A stretch of 64,000 nucleotides of DNA from Pseudomonas helleri (lineage in GTDB: Bacteria > Pseudomonadota > Gammaproteobacteria > Pseudomonadales > Pseudomonadaceae). Numbering within the stretch: the stretch's first letter is position 1; each line of letters opens with the position of its first letter. Positions 48,303 through 56,761 of this stretch are shown one piece after another. The position numbers were made by a program, and so were the translations under genes. Below the pieces are notes generated by a model, which saw only the letters and a program-made list of their open reading frames with translations, made no database searches and had not been told where the DNA came from. The stretch lies in the NCBI RefSeq assembly GCF_009600315.1, contig NZ_WIWC01000017.1, positions 31,103-95,102 of the forward strand. Direction: 5' to 3'.

Positions 48303-49398
48303 ATGGAAATTAACCCGATCCTTAACAGCATCAAGGACCTGTCAGAGCGCTCCGAAACTATTCGGGGGTATCTTTGACTACGATCAAAAGCATGAGCGTC
48401 TGACCGAAGTCAATCGCGAGCTTGAAGATCCGAGTGTCTGGAACAACCCTTCATATGCCCAGGAACTGGGGCGCGAGCGCTCCCTGCTGGCGCAAATCGT
48501 TGAAACCCTCGATGAGATGCACACAGGTCTGGCGGACGCCAAAGACCTGCTGTTGATGGCCGCCGAGGAAGAAGATCAGGCCGCTGTGGATGACGTTGCC
48601 GCTGAAGTGGAACGTCTGCGCGAAGCCCTTGAAAAACTCGAATTCCGCCGCATGTTTAGCGGTGAAATGGATGCCAACAACGCTTACCTGGACATCCAGG
48701 CGGGTTCCGGTGGCACCGAAGCGCAAGACTGGGCCAATATCCTGTTGCGGATGTATTTGCGCTGGGCCGACAAGCGCGGCTTCGATGCCACCATCATGGA
48801 ATTGTCTGCCGGTGAAGTGGCCGGTATCAAAGGCGCGACCGTACACATCAAAGGCGAGTACGCGTTTGGTTGGTTGCGTACCGAGATTGGCGTCCATCGT
48901 CTGGTTCGCAAAAGCCCGTACGACTCCGGTAATCGTCGTCACACCTCGTTCTCGGCGGTGTTTGTTTCGCCGGAAATCGACGACAACATCGAAATCGACA
49001 TCAACCCGTCTGACCTGCGGATCGACACCTATCGTTCCTCCGGTGCGGGTGGTCAACACGTAAACACCACTGACTCGGCCGTGCGTATTACTCACGTCCC
49101 GACCAACACCGTGGTGAGCTGCCAGAACGAACGTTCCCAGCATGCGAACAAAGACACCGCGATGAAAATGTTGCGTGCGCGTCTTTATGAGCAAGAAGTG
49201 CAGAAGCGCAATGCCGCTTCCCAGGCACTGGAAGACACCAAAAGTGACATCGGCTGGGGTCATCAGATTCGCTCTTATGTACTCGACGCCTCGCGCATCA
49301 AGGATTTGCGTACCAATATTGAGCGCAGCGATTGCGACAAGGTCCTCGATGGCGACATCGACGAATACCTGGTAGCCAGCCTCAAACAAGGGCTGTAA
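48303..49398 (+). CDS. prfB: Peptide chain release factor 2, with programmed +1 frameshift
   Basis: RF2 terminates translation at UGA and UAA. ATG 48303 opens 24 codons ([20 protein letters not shown]...) ending CTT-TGA at 48372-48377; a +1 shift on CTTTGAC continues at GAC 48376 to the stop at 49398, giving 364 residues. The SD-like CGGGGG (48363-48368) and slippery CTT are the classical autoregulatory site: scarce RF2 favours the shift. GGQ is present in [10 protein letters not shown]. The codon-recognition tripeptide reads SPY (residues 204-206) where E. coli has SPF. An annotation ignoring the shift would miss the N-terminus. Confidence 0.96.
48363..48378 (+). promoter_or_regulatory. prfB programmed +1 frameshift site
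   Basis: CGGGGGTATCTTTGAC: an internal SD-like G-run three bases before the CTT-TGA-C slippery stop. Confidence 0.97.
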
Positions 49399-49513
49399 GT
49401 CGCGTAACACCCTTTAAGTGCGCAGCTGACGCGATGCCCTCAGGGCGCGTTGAAGCCCGCTTCCCCCTGCCGCAAGGCGGGGGCAACAGAACTGTGACGG
49501 AATTTTTAAAGAC

Positions 49514-51016
49514 ATGAGCGACCAACAACTCGACCCGCAAGACCTGCAACAGGAAGAAAACGCCCTGATCGCCCTGCGCAAGGAAAAGCTTGCTGCCGTG
49601 CGTGCCAAGGGCAACGCCTTCCCGAATGACTTCCGCCGTGAAAACTACTGCGCCGACTTGCAGAAGAAGTACGCCGAAGCGACCAAGGAAGAGCTGGCAG
49701 AGGCTGCGATTCCGGTCAAGGTTGCTGGTCGCATCATGCTTAACCGTGGCTCGTTCATGGTGATTCAGGACATGACCGGTCGTATTCAGGTCTACGTCAA
49801 TCGCAAGACCTTGCCGGAAGAAACCCTGGCCGAAGTGAAAACCTGGGACCTGGGCGACATCATTGCCGCTGAAGGGACTCTGGCTCGCTCCGGTAAAGGC
49901 GATCTGTACGTTGAAATGACCAACGTGCGCCTGCTGACCAAGTCGCTGCGTCCGCTGCCGGACAAGCACCACGGTCTGACCGACACCGAGCAGCGCTATC
50001 GTCAGCGTTACGTTGACCTGATCGTGAACGAAGACGTGCGCCACACCTTCCGTGTGCGTTCGCAAGTGATTGCCCACATTCGCAGCTTCCTGATGGCACG
50101 CGACTTCCTTGAAGTCGAAACGCCGATGCTGCAAACCATTCCGGGCGGTGCCGCAGCCAAGCCGTTCGAAACCCACCACAACGCTTTGGATATGGACATG
50201 TACCTGCGCATCGCGCCGGAGCTGTTCCTCAAGCGTCTGGTGGTCGGTGGCTTCGAGAAAGTGTTCGAGATTAACCGTAACTTCCGTAACGAAGGCGTGT
50301 CGACTCGTCACAATCCGGAATTCACCATGTTGGAGTTCTATCAGGCTTACGCCGATTACGAAGACAACATGGACCTGACCGAAGAGCTGTTCCGCGAACT
50401 GGCACAACTGGTGCTGGGCACTACCGACGTGCCGTACGGCGACAAGGTGTTCCACTTCGGCGAACCGTTTGTGCGTCTGTCGGTGTTTGACTCGATCCTC
50501 AAGTACAACCCTGAGCTGACCGCTGACGACCTGAACGACATCGACAAGGCGCGCGCCATTGCCAAGAAAGCCGGCGCCAAGGTGCTGGGCTTTGAAGGTC
50601 TGGGCAAGCTGCAGGTGATGATTTTCGAAGAGCTGGTCGAGCACAAGCTTGAGCAGCCGCACTTCATTACTCAGTATCCGTTTGAAGTGTCGCCGCTGGC
50701 CCGTCGTAACGACGAGAACCCGAGCGTGACCGATCGCTTTGAGCTCTTCATTGGCGGTCGTGAAATTGCCAACGCTTACTCCGAGTTGAACGACGCAGAA
50801 GATCAGGCTGAGCGTTTCATGGCGCAGGTTGCGGACAAGGACGCCGGTGACGACGAAGCCATGCACTACGACGCTGACTTTGTACGTGCTCTGGAATACG
50901 GCATGCCACCGACTGCCGGTGAAGGCATCGGTATCGACCGTCTGGTCATGCTGCTGACCAACTCACCTTCGATTCGTGACGTAATCCTGTTCCCGCACAT
51001 GCGTCCACAGGCGTAA
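49514..51016 (+). CDS. lysS: Lysyl-tRNA synthetase (class II)
   Basis: LysS charges tRNA-Lys. 500 residues: N-terminal OB-fold anticodon-binding domain ([20 protein letters not shown]), then the class II catalytic core with motif 2 ([18 protein letters not shown]) and motif 3 ([13 protein letters not shown]). It follows prfB by 115 bases, as in E. coli and other pseudomonads. No strong SD precedes the ATG at 49514 (GGAATTTTTAAAGAC). Confidence 0.98.
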   Translation: MSDQQLDPQDLQQEENALIALRKEKLAAVRAKGNAFPNDFRRENYCADLQKKYAEATKEELAEAAIPVKVAGRIMLNRGSFMVIQDMTGRIQVYVNRKTLPEETLAEVKTWDLGDIIAAEGTLARSGKGDLYVEMTNVRLLTKSLRPLPDKHHGLTDTEQRYRQRYVDLIVNEDVRHTFRVRSQVIAHIRSFLMARDFLEVETPMLQTIPGGAAAKPFETHHNALDMDMYLRIAPELFLKRLVVGGFEKVFEINRNFRNEGVSTRHNPEFTMLEFYQAYADYEDNMDLTEELFRELAQLVLGTTDVPYGDKVFHFGEPFVRLSVFDSILKYNPELTADDLNDIDKARAIAKKAGAKVLGFEGLGKLQVMIFEELVEHKLEQPHFITQYPFEVSPLARRNDENPSVTDRFELFIGGREIANAYSELNDAEDQAERFMAQVADKDAGDDEAMHYDADFVRALEYGMPPTAGEGIGIDRLVMLLTNSPSIRDVILFPHMRPQA

Positions 51017-51030
51017 CATCGCGTTATCAA

Positions 51031-51058
51031 GAAGCCGCCGCTAGAGGCGGCTTTTTAT
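51031..51058 (+). terminator. Intrinsic terminator after lysS
   Basis: AAGCCGCC-GCTAGA-GGCGGCTT followed by TTT, 15 bases after the lysS stop. Confidence 0.92.
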
Positions 51059-51111
51059 TGCCTGTTCGACGGTCTCTGCGGGATTACTTTCAACGTTAAA
51101 AGGAATTTATC

Positions 51112-51828
51112 GTGAACCTTGTCAGGTCTTCAGAAGGTGCGGCCGATGTCGCGGTGGCCGTGGCCGAAAGTGTTCAATATCAAGGCCGCAAGGCCAGCCG
51201 CCAGGGCAGTGAGCAGCGCCGCCAGCTGATTCTCGACGCCGCCATGAGGATTGTGGTGCGCGACGGGGTGCGTGGTGTGCGGCATCGGGCGGTCGCCGCA
51301 GAAGCCGGGGTGCCATTATCGGCTACCACTTACTATTTCAAAGACATTGACGACCTGCTCAATGACACCTTCGCGCAGTACGTGGAGCGTAGCGCAGCCT
51401 TTATGGCCAAACTGTGGCAAAGCACGGAAGGCAAGCTGCGCGAACTGGTGGCCAAGAGCAATGGCAGTGCGCAGTCACGCGCTGCGTTGGCCGATGAAAT
51501 AGCCATGATGGTCGCCGAATACCTCCAGCATCAATTAATCACCCGCCGTGATCATTTGTTGGCAGAGCAAGCCTTCCATCAGGCCGCGTTAATCAACCCG
51601 CGATTGGCCGCGCTGGTGCGTTCGCATCAGCAAATTTTCCTGCAGGGCACCGGTCAGATATTTGAAGTGCTAGGCTCCACGCAACCTCAGCAGGATGCCA
51701 AAGTGTTGACGGCGATTATCGGGCGGATGGAATATCAGGCGCTACTGGATGGCGCGCAGCTTGAGGCGGATGACGACCGGCTGGCAATTCTCACGCGCTA
51801 CATGCACTTGGTGTTGGCCGCTCTATAG
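51112..51828 (+). CDS. TetR/AcrR family transcriptional regulator
   Basis: 238 residues. After a ~35-residue N-terminal tail comes a TetR helix-turn-helix (LILDAAMRIVVRDGVRGVRH...AAEAGVPLSATTYYFKDIDDL), then a helical ligand-binding domain. GTG start with AAAAGGAA upstream. Its target is unknown; it is followed 12 bases later by a lipoprotein gene and then a DUF1704 gene, so it may control this set. Confidence 0.9.
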   Translation: MNLVRSSEGAADVAVAVAESVQYQGRKASRQGSEQRRQLILDAAMRIVVRDGVRGVRHRAVAAEAGVPLSATTYYFKDIDDLLNDTFAQYVERSAAFMAKLWQSTEGKLRELVAKSNGSAQSRAALADEIAMMVAEYLQHQLITRRDHLLAEQAFHQAALINPRLAALVRSHQQIFLQGTGQIFEVLGSTQPQQDAKVLTAIIGRMEYQALLDGAQLEADDDRLAILTRYMHLVLAAL

Positions 51829-51840
51829 AAGGAAGCAGGC

Positions 51841-52389
51841 ATGAAAGTTTGGCGCGTAATGCTTTTGACAGTGTCGTTTTTGATGTTGAACGGGTGTCTG
51901 GTGACCTTTAGTCAGGCACCGTTGATTGCACAGCCAGCGCCGAAGCAGCTGTTGGGTAAATGGGTCAGCAAGGATGCCTGGGGCCAGGCGCGCAATCTTG
52001 AGATCAGTGCCGTCGATAAAACCCGCTATCAGGCGGTTGTATACCCAAAAGGTGAGCCCAAAGTCCGCGAGCGTTACCCCTTTATCGTCGCTCGCCACGG
52101 CAGCCGTTGGTACGCCTCGGCTGCGCTGCCGGCAAAACTGGGGGGGCATTACACGTTGAGCGGTTTTGAACTGACCGATAACGGTGAGCTGGTGATTTAC
52201 GACCTGGATCTAGACCAGATCAAGCAAGCCATCGGCCAGTCGGTGTTGAATGGCGAGCCGGTTGAAACCGCCGAAGGTGCCGGGACTGTCATCAAAAGCC
52301 CCTCAGCCGAAGTGTTTGCCTATCTGGACGACCCGGCCAACTCCGACGTCTTTGTCGAAGCGGCCCGCTATAAACGCGTGGCCAAGTAA
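51841..52389 (+). CDS. Putative lipoprotein
   Basis: 182 residues with a signal peptide and lipobox LNGC (Cys19), predicted to be anchored in the outer or inner membrane. The rest is a beta-rich domain (LLGKWVSKDAWGQARNLEIS; RYPFIVARHGSRWYASAALP). No named family is recognised. Tight spacing to the TetR gene and to the DUF1704 gene (23 bases) suggests one operon. Confidence 0.8.
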   Translation: MKVWRVMLLTVSFLMLNGCLVTFSQAPLIAQPAPKQLLGKWVSKDAWGQARNLEISAVDKTRYQAVVYPKGEPKVRERYPFIVARHGSRWYASAALPAKLGGHYTLSGFELTDNGELVIYDLDLDQIKQAIGQSVLNGEPVETAEGAGTVIKSPSAEVFAYLDDPANSDVFVEAARYKRVAK

Positions 52390-52412
52390 GCCATTTATTG
52401 AAGGAGCTGCGG

Positions 52413-53690
52413 GTGGACGACTACCAGCGCACGATACGCACTTTGTCAGACCGTATTGTGCTGGCACAAACCCCTATCCGCGTACTGGATGCGGTGAAGT
52501 GGGATGACAGCATCCGCCAGGGTTTTCTCAAGGCCAAGGGCAAGGAGATGCCGGCCGTCACGCGCGAGTATTACCAGGGGCGGCCACTGGCTTTTGATTC
52601 TGCGGCGGTTAAATCCGAGTTTCAGAACATCGAGCGAGACATCACCCGCCAACTGGGGCAGTTCAACCCGGTTGGGCAGATTATGCGACGTATGTGCAAA
52701 GAGTACCGGATGGTGGTGCGCATGCTCGAAGCGCGAGGGACTGAAGATTTTGGGCTGATTTCCCAGGAACTGTATGGCGCTGCCTCCGATGCCTTCCATG
52801 CCGGGGATCCGACGCTGGCTGATCTGGGCCTGATGATGTCCGATTACCTGGACAACATCGACGGGCATGGTGCGCTCAAGGACGAAGCTAAAACCTTGAC
52901 CGCCAAAGACGCCGTGAACATGTTGCAAACCCGTCTGAACAAAGTGTTTGGCGAGGCCGAAGAAACCATTCGCGTGTTTGAATCGGACGGCATTGTTGCG
53001 GACGCTGCGGCGGGTGCGGACTACATCAAGATTCGCAGTGATGCGATGTTCAACGAGCGTGACGTTCGAGCGCTGGAAGTGCATGAAGGGTTGGTGCACG
53101 TGGGCACCACGCTGAACGGGCAAAACCAGCCAATCTGCACGTTCCTGTCCAAGGGGCCGCCATCGTCCACGGTCACTCAGGAAGGCCTGGCCATCCTGAT
53201 GGAAGTCATCACGTTTGCCTCGTACCCCAGCCGTCTGCGCAAATTGACCAACCGCACGCGTGCCATTCATATGGTGGAGGAGGGCGCGGATTTTATGCAG
53301 GTGTACCAGTTCTTCCGCGAGCAAGGTTTTGAAATGGCGGACAGTTATGGCAATGCGAGTCGGGTTTTCCGAGGATCGGTGCCAAATGGCCTGCCATTCA
53401 CCAAAGACCTGTCCTACCTCAAAGGTTTCATCATGGTTTACAACTACATTCAGTTGGCCGTGCGCAAAGGCAAGCTGGAACAAGTGCCGCTGTTGTTCTG
53501 TGGCAAAACCACACTGGAGGACATGCGTGCCTTGCGCCAGTTGGTCGATGAAGGGCTGGTGGTTGCGCCCAAGTATTTGCCGGATCAGTTCCGCGACATG
53601 AATGCGCTGTCGGCCTGGATGTGTTTCTCGAACTTCCTCAACCACCTGAGCCTGGACCGTATCGAAGCGGACTATTCCAATATTCTTTAA
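52413..53690 (+). CDS. DUF1704 / QEGLA-motif protein, MATCAP-like metallopeptidase candidate
   Basis: 425 residues from the GTG at 52413, which has AAGGAG six bases upstream (a TTG at 52398 would add five). The family is annotated 'flavohemoglobin expression-modulating QEGLA motif protein'. The motifs are VTQEGLAILMEV (residues 255-266) and VHEGLVHVGT with His224-Glu225...His229, an HExxxH arrangement shared with eukaryotic MATCAP tyrosine carboxypeptidases of the same DUF. A metallocarboxypeptidase activity is therefore plausible but unproven in bacteria. The gene is the last of a TetR-lipoprotein-DUF1704 run. Confidence 0.82.
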   Translation: MDDYQRTIRTLSDRIVLAQTPIRVLDAVKWDDSIRQGFLKAKGKEMPAVTREYYQGRPLAFDSAAVKSEFQNIERDITRQLGQFNPVGQIMRRMCKEYRMVVRMLEARGTEDFGLISQELYGAASDAFHAGDPTLADLGLMMSDYLDNIDGHGALKDEAKTLTAKDAVNMLQTRLNKVFGEAEETIRVFESDGIVADAAAGADYIKIRSDAMFNERDVRALEVHEGLVHVGTTLNGQNQPICTFLSKGPPSSTVTQEGLAILMEVITFASYPSRLRKLTNRTRAIHMVEEGADFMQVYQFFREQGFEMADSYGNASRVFRGSVPNGLPFTKDLSYLKGFIMVYNYIQLAVRKGKLEQVPLLFCGKTTLEDMRALRQLVDEGLVVAPKYLPDQFRDMNALSAWMCFSNFLNHLSLDRIEADYSNIL

Positions 53691-53709
53691 GACTTGCTTG
53701 CTTCGTTTT

Positions 53710-53808
53710 GTAGCAGCTGCCGAAGGCTGCGTCCGATTGCGCAGCGATCGTAATCCTGAGTTTACGACGACTCCGTCGCCGGACGCCGCCTGCGGCAGCT
53801 GCTACGGG
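53710..53808. repeat. REP-type paired palindromic repeat, family B (copy 3)
   Basis: Arms TAGCAGCTGCCGAAGGCTGC and GCCGCCTGCGGCAGCTGCTA inverted around about 50 bases; it ends 30 bases before the hydrolase ATG. Confidence 0.85.
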
Positions 53809-53838
53809 TCAAGCAATCCTCACGCGAGTACACAATTG

Positions 53839-54753
53839 ATGAAAACCTTGGCTGCACTCTGCCTGCTGTTAGCCCTCAGCGGATGCAGCTCACTGCTGTT
53901 TTATCCCGAGCCGGGCCAGCCGATCACGCCCGTTGCGGCCGGTCTGGACTATCGCGAGGTCACGCTGACTGCCGCTGATGGCACACGCCTGAGCGGCTGG
54001 TGGCTACCAGCCAAAAAAGGTGTGCCGCTCAAAGGCACTGTGCTGCATTTGCATGGCAATGGCGGCAATCTGGCCTATCACCTGGGCGCTACCGCATGGT
54101 TGCCCGAGCAGGGCTACCAGGTGTTGATGTTTGATTATCGCGGCTACGGCTTGTCCGAAGGCTCGCCCACGTTGCCCGGTGTTTATCAGGACATCGACGC
54201 CGCCTTCAAATGGTTGCAGCAACAGCCTGAGGCACAAGGGCAGCCGTTGATCGTGCTGGGGCAAAGTCTGGGCGGGGCGATGGGCGTGCACTACCTGAGT
54301 CAGCACCCTGAACAGCGTGAGCGGCTCAAAGCGATGATCCTTGATGGGGTTCCGGCCAGTTACCGCGAAGTTGGGCAGTTCGCCTTGAGTACCTCGTGGC
54401 TGACGTGGCCCATGCAAGTGCCGTTGTCGTGGTGGGTGCCGGATGCTGACAGCGCGGTGTATGCGATACCGCACGTGACGGGTGTGCCCCTGCTGATCTT
54501 CCACAGTCTGGATGACCCGATCGTGCCGCTTTCCAATGGTCTGCAACTGTATAAAACGGCGCCACCACCCAAGGTGCTGCAATTGACCCGCGGCGGCCAC
54601 GTGCAGACATTTGCCGACCCCATCTGGCGTCAGGTAATGCTGCGCTATCTGGATGATCCGCAGCATTTCAATGGCGTACGGCGACTGGGTGAAATCCCCA
54701 ATTACCCGGCCCCTGATTCGAATAAAGCGATACCACCCGAGAGCCCGCAATGA
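53839..54753 (+). CDS. Lipoprotein alpha/beta hydrolase
   Basis: 304 residues. Signal peptide with lipobox LSGC (Cys16), then an alpha/beta-hydrolase fold: oxyanion HGNGGN (about 72-77), MFDYRGYG, nucleophile Ser143 in GQSLGG, and a late Asp/His pair in HSLDDPIVP and GGHVQ. Likely an envelope-anchored esterase or related hydrolase of unknown substrate. No good SD is seen before the ATG at 53839; the frame open upstream runs through repeat B and is not used. Confidence 0.87.
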   Translation: MKTLAALCLLLALSGCSSLLFYPEPGQPITPVAAGLDYREVTLTAADGTRLSGWWLPAKKGVPLKGTVLHLHGNGGNLAYHLGATAWLPEQGYQVLMFDYRGYGLSEGSPTLPGVYQDIDAAFKWLQQQPEAQGQPLIVLGQSLGGAMGVHYLSQHPEQRERLKAMILDGVPASYREVGQFALSTSWLTWPMQVPLSWWVPDADSAVYAIPHVTGVPLLIFHSLDDPIVPLSNGLQLYKTAPPPKVLQLTRGGHVQTFADPIWRQVMLRYLDDPQHFNGVRRLGEIPNYPAPDSNKAIPPESPQ

Positions 54754-55073
54754 GTGAAGAACGTAACGCTATCCCCCTGATCATCACCGGTGTTTGCAGC
54801 ATCATCGGTACCGTCGGTTGCCTGTGGTATTACGGCTACCTGCATTTCGCCAAGCCTGAAGACGCCCTGTTGCTGAGCGACTACACCATGCTCAAAACCA
54901 TCCCCGGCGAAGACTACAAAGTGTCGCTGACCCCGGCCAAGGAAGTAGCGCAATGCATTGATGGGGTGATCGTGCTGTTTGATACCGAGCAAAAGGGCCT
55001 GACGGGGGTGTTGGTTAATAACAAGAAGCAGGCGGTTCGTTGCATGGATCAGGAGAAAAGCCCCTCACCCTAA
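54750..55073 (+). CDS. Small membrane-anchored hypothetical protein
   Basis: 107 residues with one N-terminal hydrophobic span (IPLIITGVCSIIGTVGCLWY) and a soluble C-terminal part. The ATG overlaps the hydrolase stop (ATGA), implying coupled translation. The last residues (SPSP) and the stop codon are supplied by the family A repeat that starts at 55061. No named family is recognised. Confidence 0.78.
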   Translation: MSEERNAIPLIITGVCSIIGTVGCLWYYGYLHFAKPEDALLLSDYTMLKTIPGEDYKVSLTPAKEVAQCIDGVIVLFDTEQKGLTGVLVNNKKQAVRCMDQEKSPSP

Positions 55074-55170
55074 CCCTCTCCCGGAGGGAGAGGGGACTAA
55101 AGGCCAGAGCAGATCTTCGCCACAACGCTAAACAACTCCCTCTCCCTCCGGGAGAGGGTTGGGGTGAGGG
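55061..55170. repeat. REP-type paired palindromic repeat, family A (copy 3)
   Basis: CCCCTCACCCTAACCCTCTC ... and the inverted CCCTCTCCCTCCGGGAGAGG with GTTGGGGTGAGGG. The most complete copy in the window. Confidence 0.87.
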
Positions 55171-55187
55171 CCGCCTTTATACAGACA

Positions 55188-55226
55188 GAAAAAAGCCCCG
55201 CCTGATTTCTCGGGCGGGGCTTTTTA
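55188..55226. terminator. Intrinsic terminator (bidirectional)
   Basis: AAAAAAGCCCCGCC and GGGCGGGGCTTTTT around TGATTTCTC, between the convergent small-protein gene and the OmpA-like gene. Confidence 0.93.
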
Positions 55227-55234
55227 TCAAGCGT

Positions 55235-56014
55235 TTACTGCATCGACGAACGCGGCGCTACCGGCTGGTTGTCGTTGGAGATGGTCACTTCGACGCGGCG
55301 GTTTTGAGCGCGGCCCGAATCGGTCGCGTTGCTCGCGACCGGGTATTCCTTGCCATAGCCTTGAGCCACGATGCGGGTAGGTTCTACACCGGCTTTAACC
55401 AGTGCCGTACGCACTGCGTTAGCACGACGCTCAGACAAGGTCTGGTTGAAAGCAGCCGAACCGACGCTGTCGGTGTAACCCTCGACAATCACCTTGCGGT
55501 CCGGGTTCTGGATCAGGTAGTTGGCCAGAGTGCTGATGTTATTGCGCGAGTTCGGTTGCAAATCGGATTTACCGAACTGGAACAGCACGTCACCGAAGGT
55601 CACCAGCGTGCCACGCTCAGTTTGCTTGGCGTTCAAGCCGCGAAGCTCTTTGATCTGTGCGTCACGCGCATCCAGCAGGGCCTGGGCACGGGCGGAACCG
55701 GAGTTTTTCAGGTTGTTTTCCGCAGTGCGCAGCGCGATGGTTTGCTTGGCGACTTCAACGCGCTGGTTGGTCAGGTAAGCCAACTGGTCAACTTTGGAGT
55801 CATCTTCTTTGTTCATGTAGGCTTTTTCAGCCTTGTCCAGCCACTCGCTGGCGTCTTTGGTTTCCAGGGCTGCAACCTTGGTGGCTTCAGGATTGGTTTG
55901 CAGCGCCGAGAAATTGGTCTTGGCATTTTCCAGGTTTACGTTCGGCTGGTGCGAGCACGCCGCCAGGCCAACGCTCAGGGCCAACAGGGCAGGAATCATG
56001 ACTGTATTGCGCAT
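55235..56014 (-). CDS. OmpA-family lipoprotein (LptF/lipotoxin F-like)
   Basis: 259 residues. Lipobox LAAC (Cys20), a coiled-coil-forming middle region (DUF4398-like, about 25-130), and an OmpA-C peptidoglycan-binding domain (GDVLFQFGKSDLQPNSR...VEGYTDSVGSAAFNQTLSER, QNRRVEV). It is the counterpart of P. aeruginosa PA3692 (lipotoxin F), an AlgU-regulated outer-membrane protein. It lies 66 bases after the DUF4398 gene and probably shares its promoter. Confidence 0.9.
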   Translation of the reverse strand: MRNTVMIPALLALSVGLAACSHQPNVNLENAKTNFSALQTNPEATKVAALETKDASEWLDKAEKAYMNKEDDSKVDQLAYLTNQRVEVAKQTIALRTAENNLKNSGSARAQALLDARDAQIKELRGLNAKQTERGTLVTFGDVLFQFGKSDLQPNSRNNISTLANYLIQNPDRKVIVEGYTDSVGSAAFNQTLSERRANAVRTALVKAGVEPTRIVAQGYGKEYPVASNATDSGRAQNRRVEVTISNDNQPVAPRSSMQ

Positions 56015-56080
56015 AATGTTTAGTCCTTTCTATCAATGAGGAATGCTGGGTCGTCAGGTGCAGTCAAAAAAGGGCGGCGA

Positions 56081-56494
56081 TTATTTCAGGCCGCGCATGC
56101 CTTCTTGACGCAATTGCTGAACGGCGGTCTGAGCATCCTGTGCAGCTTTCTCGGCTTTGGCGGCCTGCGCTTTGCGTTCTGCTACTCGCGCATCCCATTC
56201 AGCCTGTTCTGACAGGCGACGGGCTTCTTCGTACTTCTTGTCGTGCATGGCCAGCTCGGCTTCTTTGAGCTTGTCTTGAGCCGATTTCATTTCCACGGGG
56301 GCGTATTCAGTTGCCCCGGCACTCACGGCGTTGTTCACAGCAGACTGGGTGACGGCGTATTGCTCTGTCGGCGGGTTGCCAGCGCAACCCGCCAGAACGA
56401 AGCTGCTACCGATTGCCAAAGCAGCCAGTTTGAGGCCGCGCAGGCGAGGTGTGGTGGTTTTGACAGTGCGGGTCATCATGGTCTTCAACTCCAT
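56081..56494 (-). CDS. DUF4398 domain lipoprotein
   Basis: 137 residues. Lipobox LAGC near residue 37, then a DUF4398 helical coiled-coil domain (AVNNAVSAGATEYAPVEMKS...LAMHDKKYEEARRLSEQAEW). The ATG at 56494 has AGGAG seven bases upstream. It is the first gene of a two-gene envelope unit with the OmpA-like gene. Confidence 0.87.
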   Translation of the reverse strand: MELKTMMTRTVKTTTPRLRGLKLAALAIGSSFVLAGCAGNPPTEQYAVTQSAVNNAVSAGATEYAPVEMKSAQDKLKEAELAMHDKKYEEARRLSEQAEWDARVAERKAQAAKAEKAAQDAQTAVQQLRQEGMRGLK

Positions 56495-56584
56495 TGGGAA
56501 GCTCCTAAAAAAATCAAGTTCCATCACACCAGAGGCGTCACCGAGCGAGTTGGAACACACGTTCCAGCAGTGATGGTTAATGGG

Positions 56585-56612
56585 TGTGACCCGAGCGGTT
56601 TTTCAATAGTTC
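56585..56612 (-). promoter_or_regulatory. AlgU (sigma-22/RpoE)-type promoter
   Basis: On the minus strand, GAACTA and TCACA are separated by 17 bases, close to the AlgU consensus GAACTT-N16-17-TCTGA. It lies about 90 bases before the DUF4398 gene, whose P. aeruginosa counterpart unit (PA3691-PA3692) is AlgU-dependent. Confidence 0.6.
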
Positions 56613-56685
56613 AAAAAAAGGTGGCATTTGGCCTAATAAATTTCTGACCGTTTGGTCAGGCACTTATTCGACATTTACGGCGCCG

Positions 56686-56713
56686 TTGACTTGTCAAAAG
56701 CGGGCATTACAAC
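56686..56713 (+). promoter_or_regulatory. Possible sigma-70 promoter of ppc
   Basis: TTGACT and TACAAC separated by 16 bases, about 50 bases before the ppc ATG. Confidence 0.45.
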
Positions 56714-56761
56714 GACTCTTGAGGCACGAACCACCCACGCACTGTGCTGGAGAATTTGCTG

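Noticed and set aside
49382..50866. 494-codon open frame on the minus strand
   Set aside because: Complement of lysS; the forward protein has all class II synthetase motifs.
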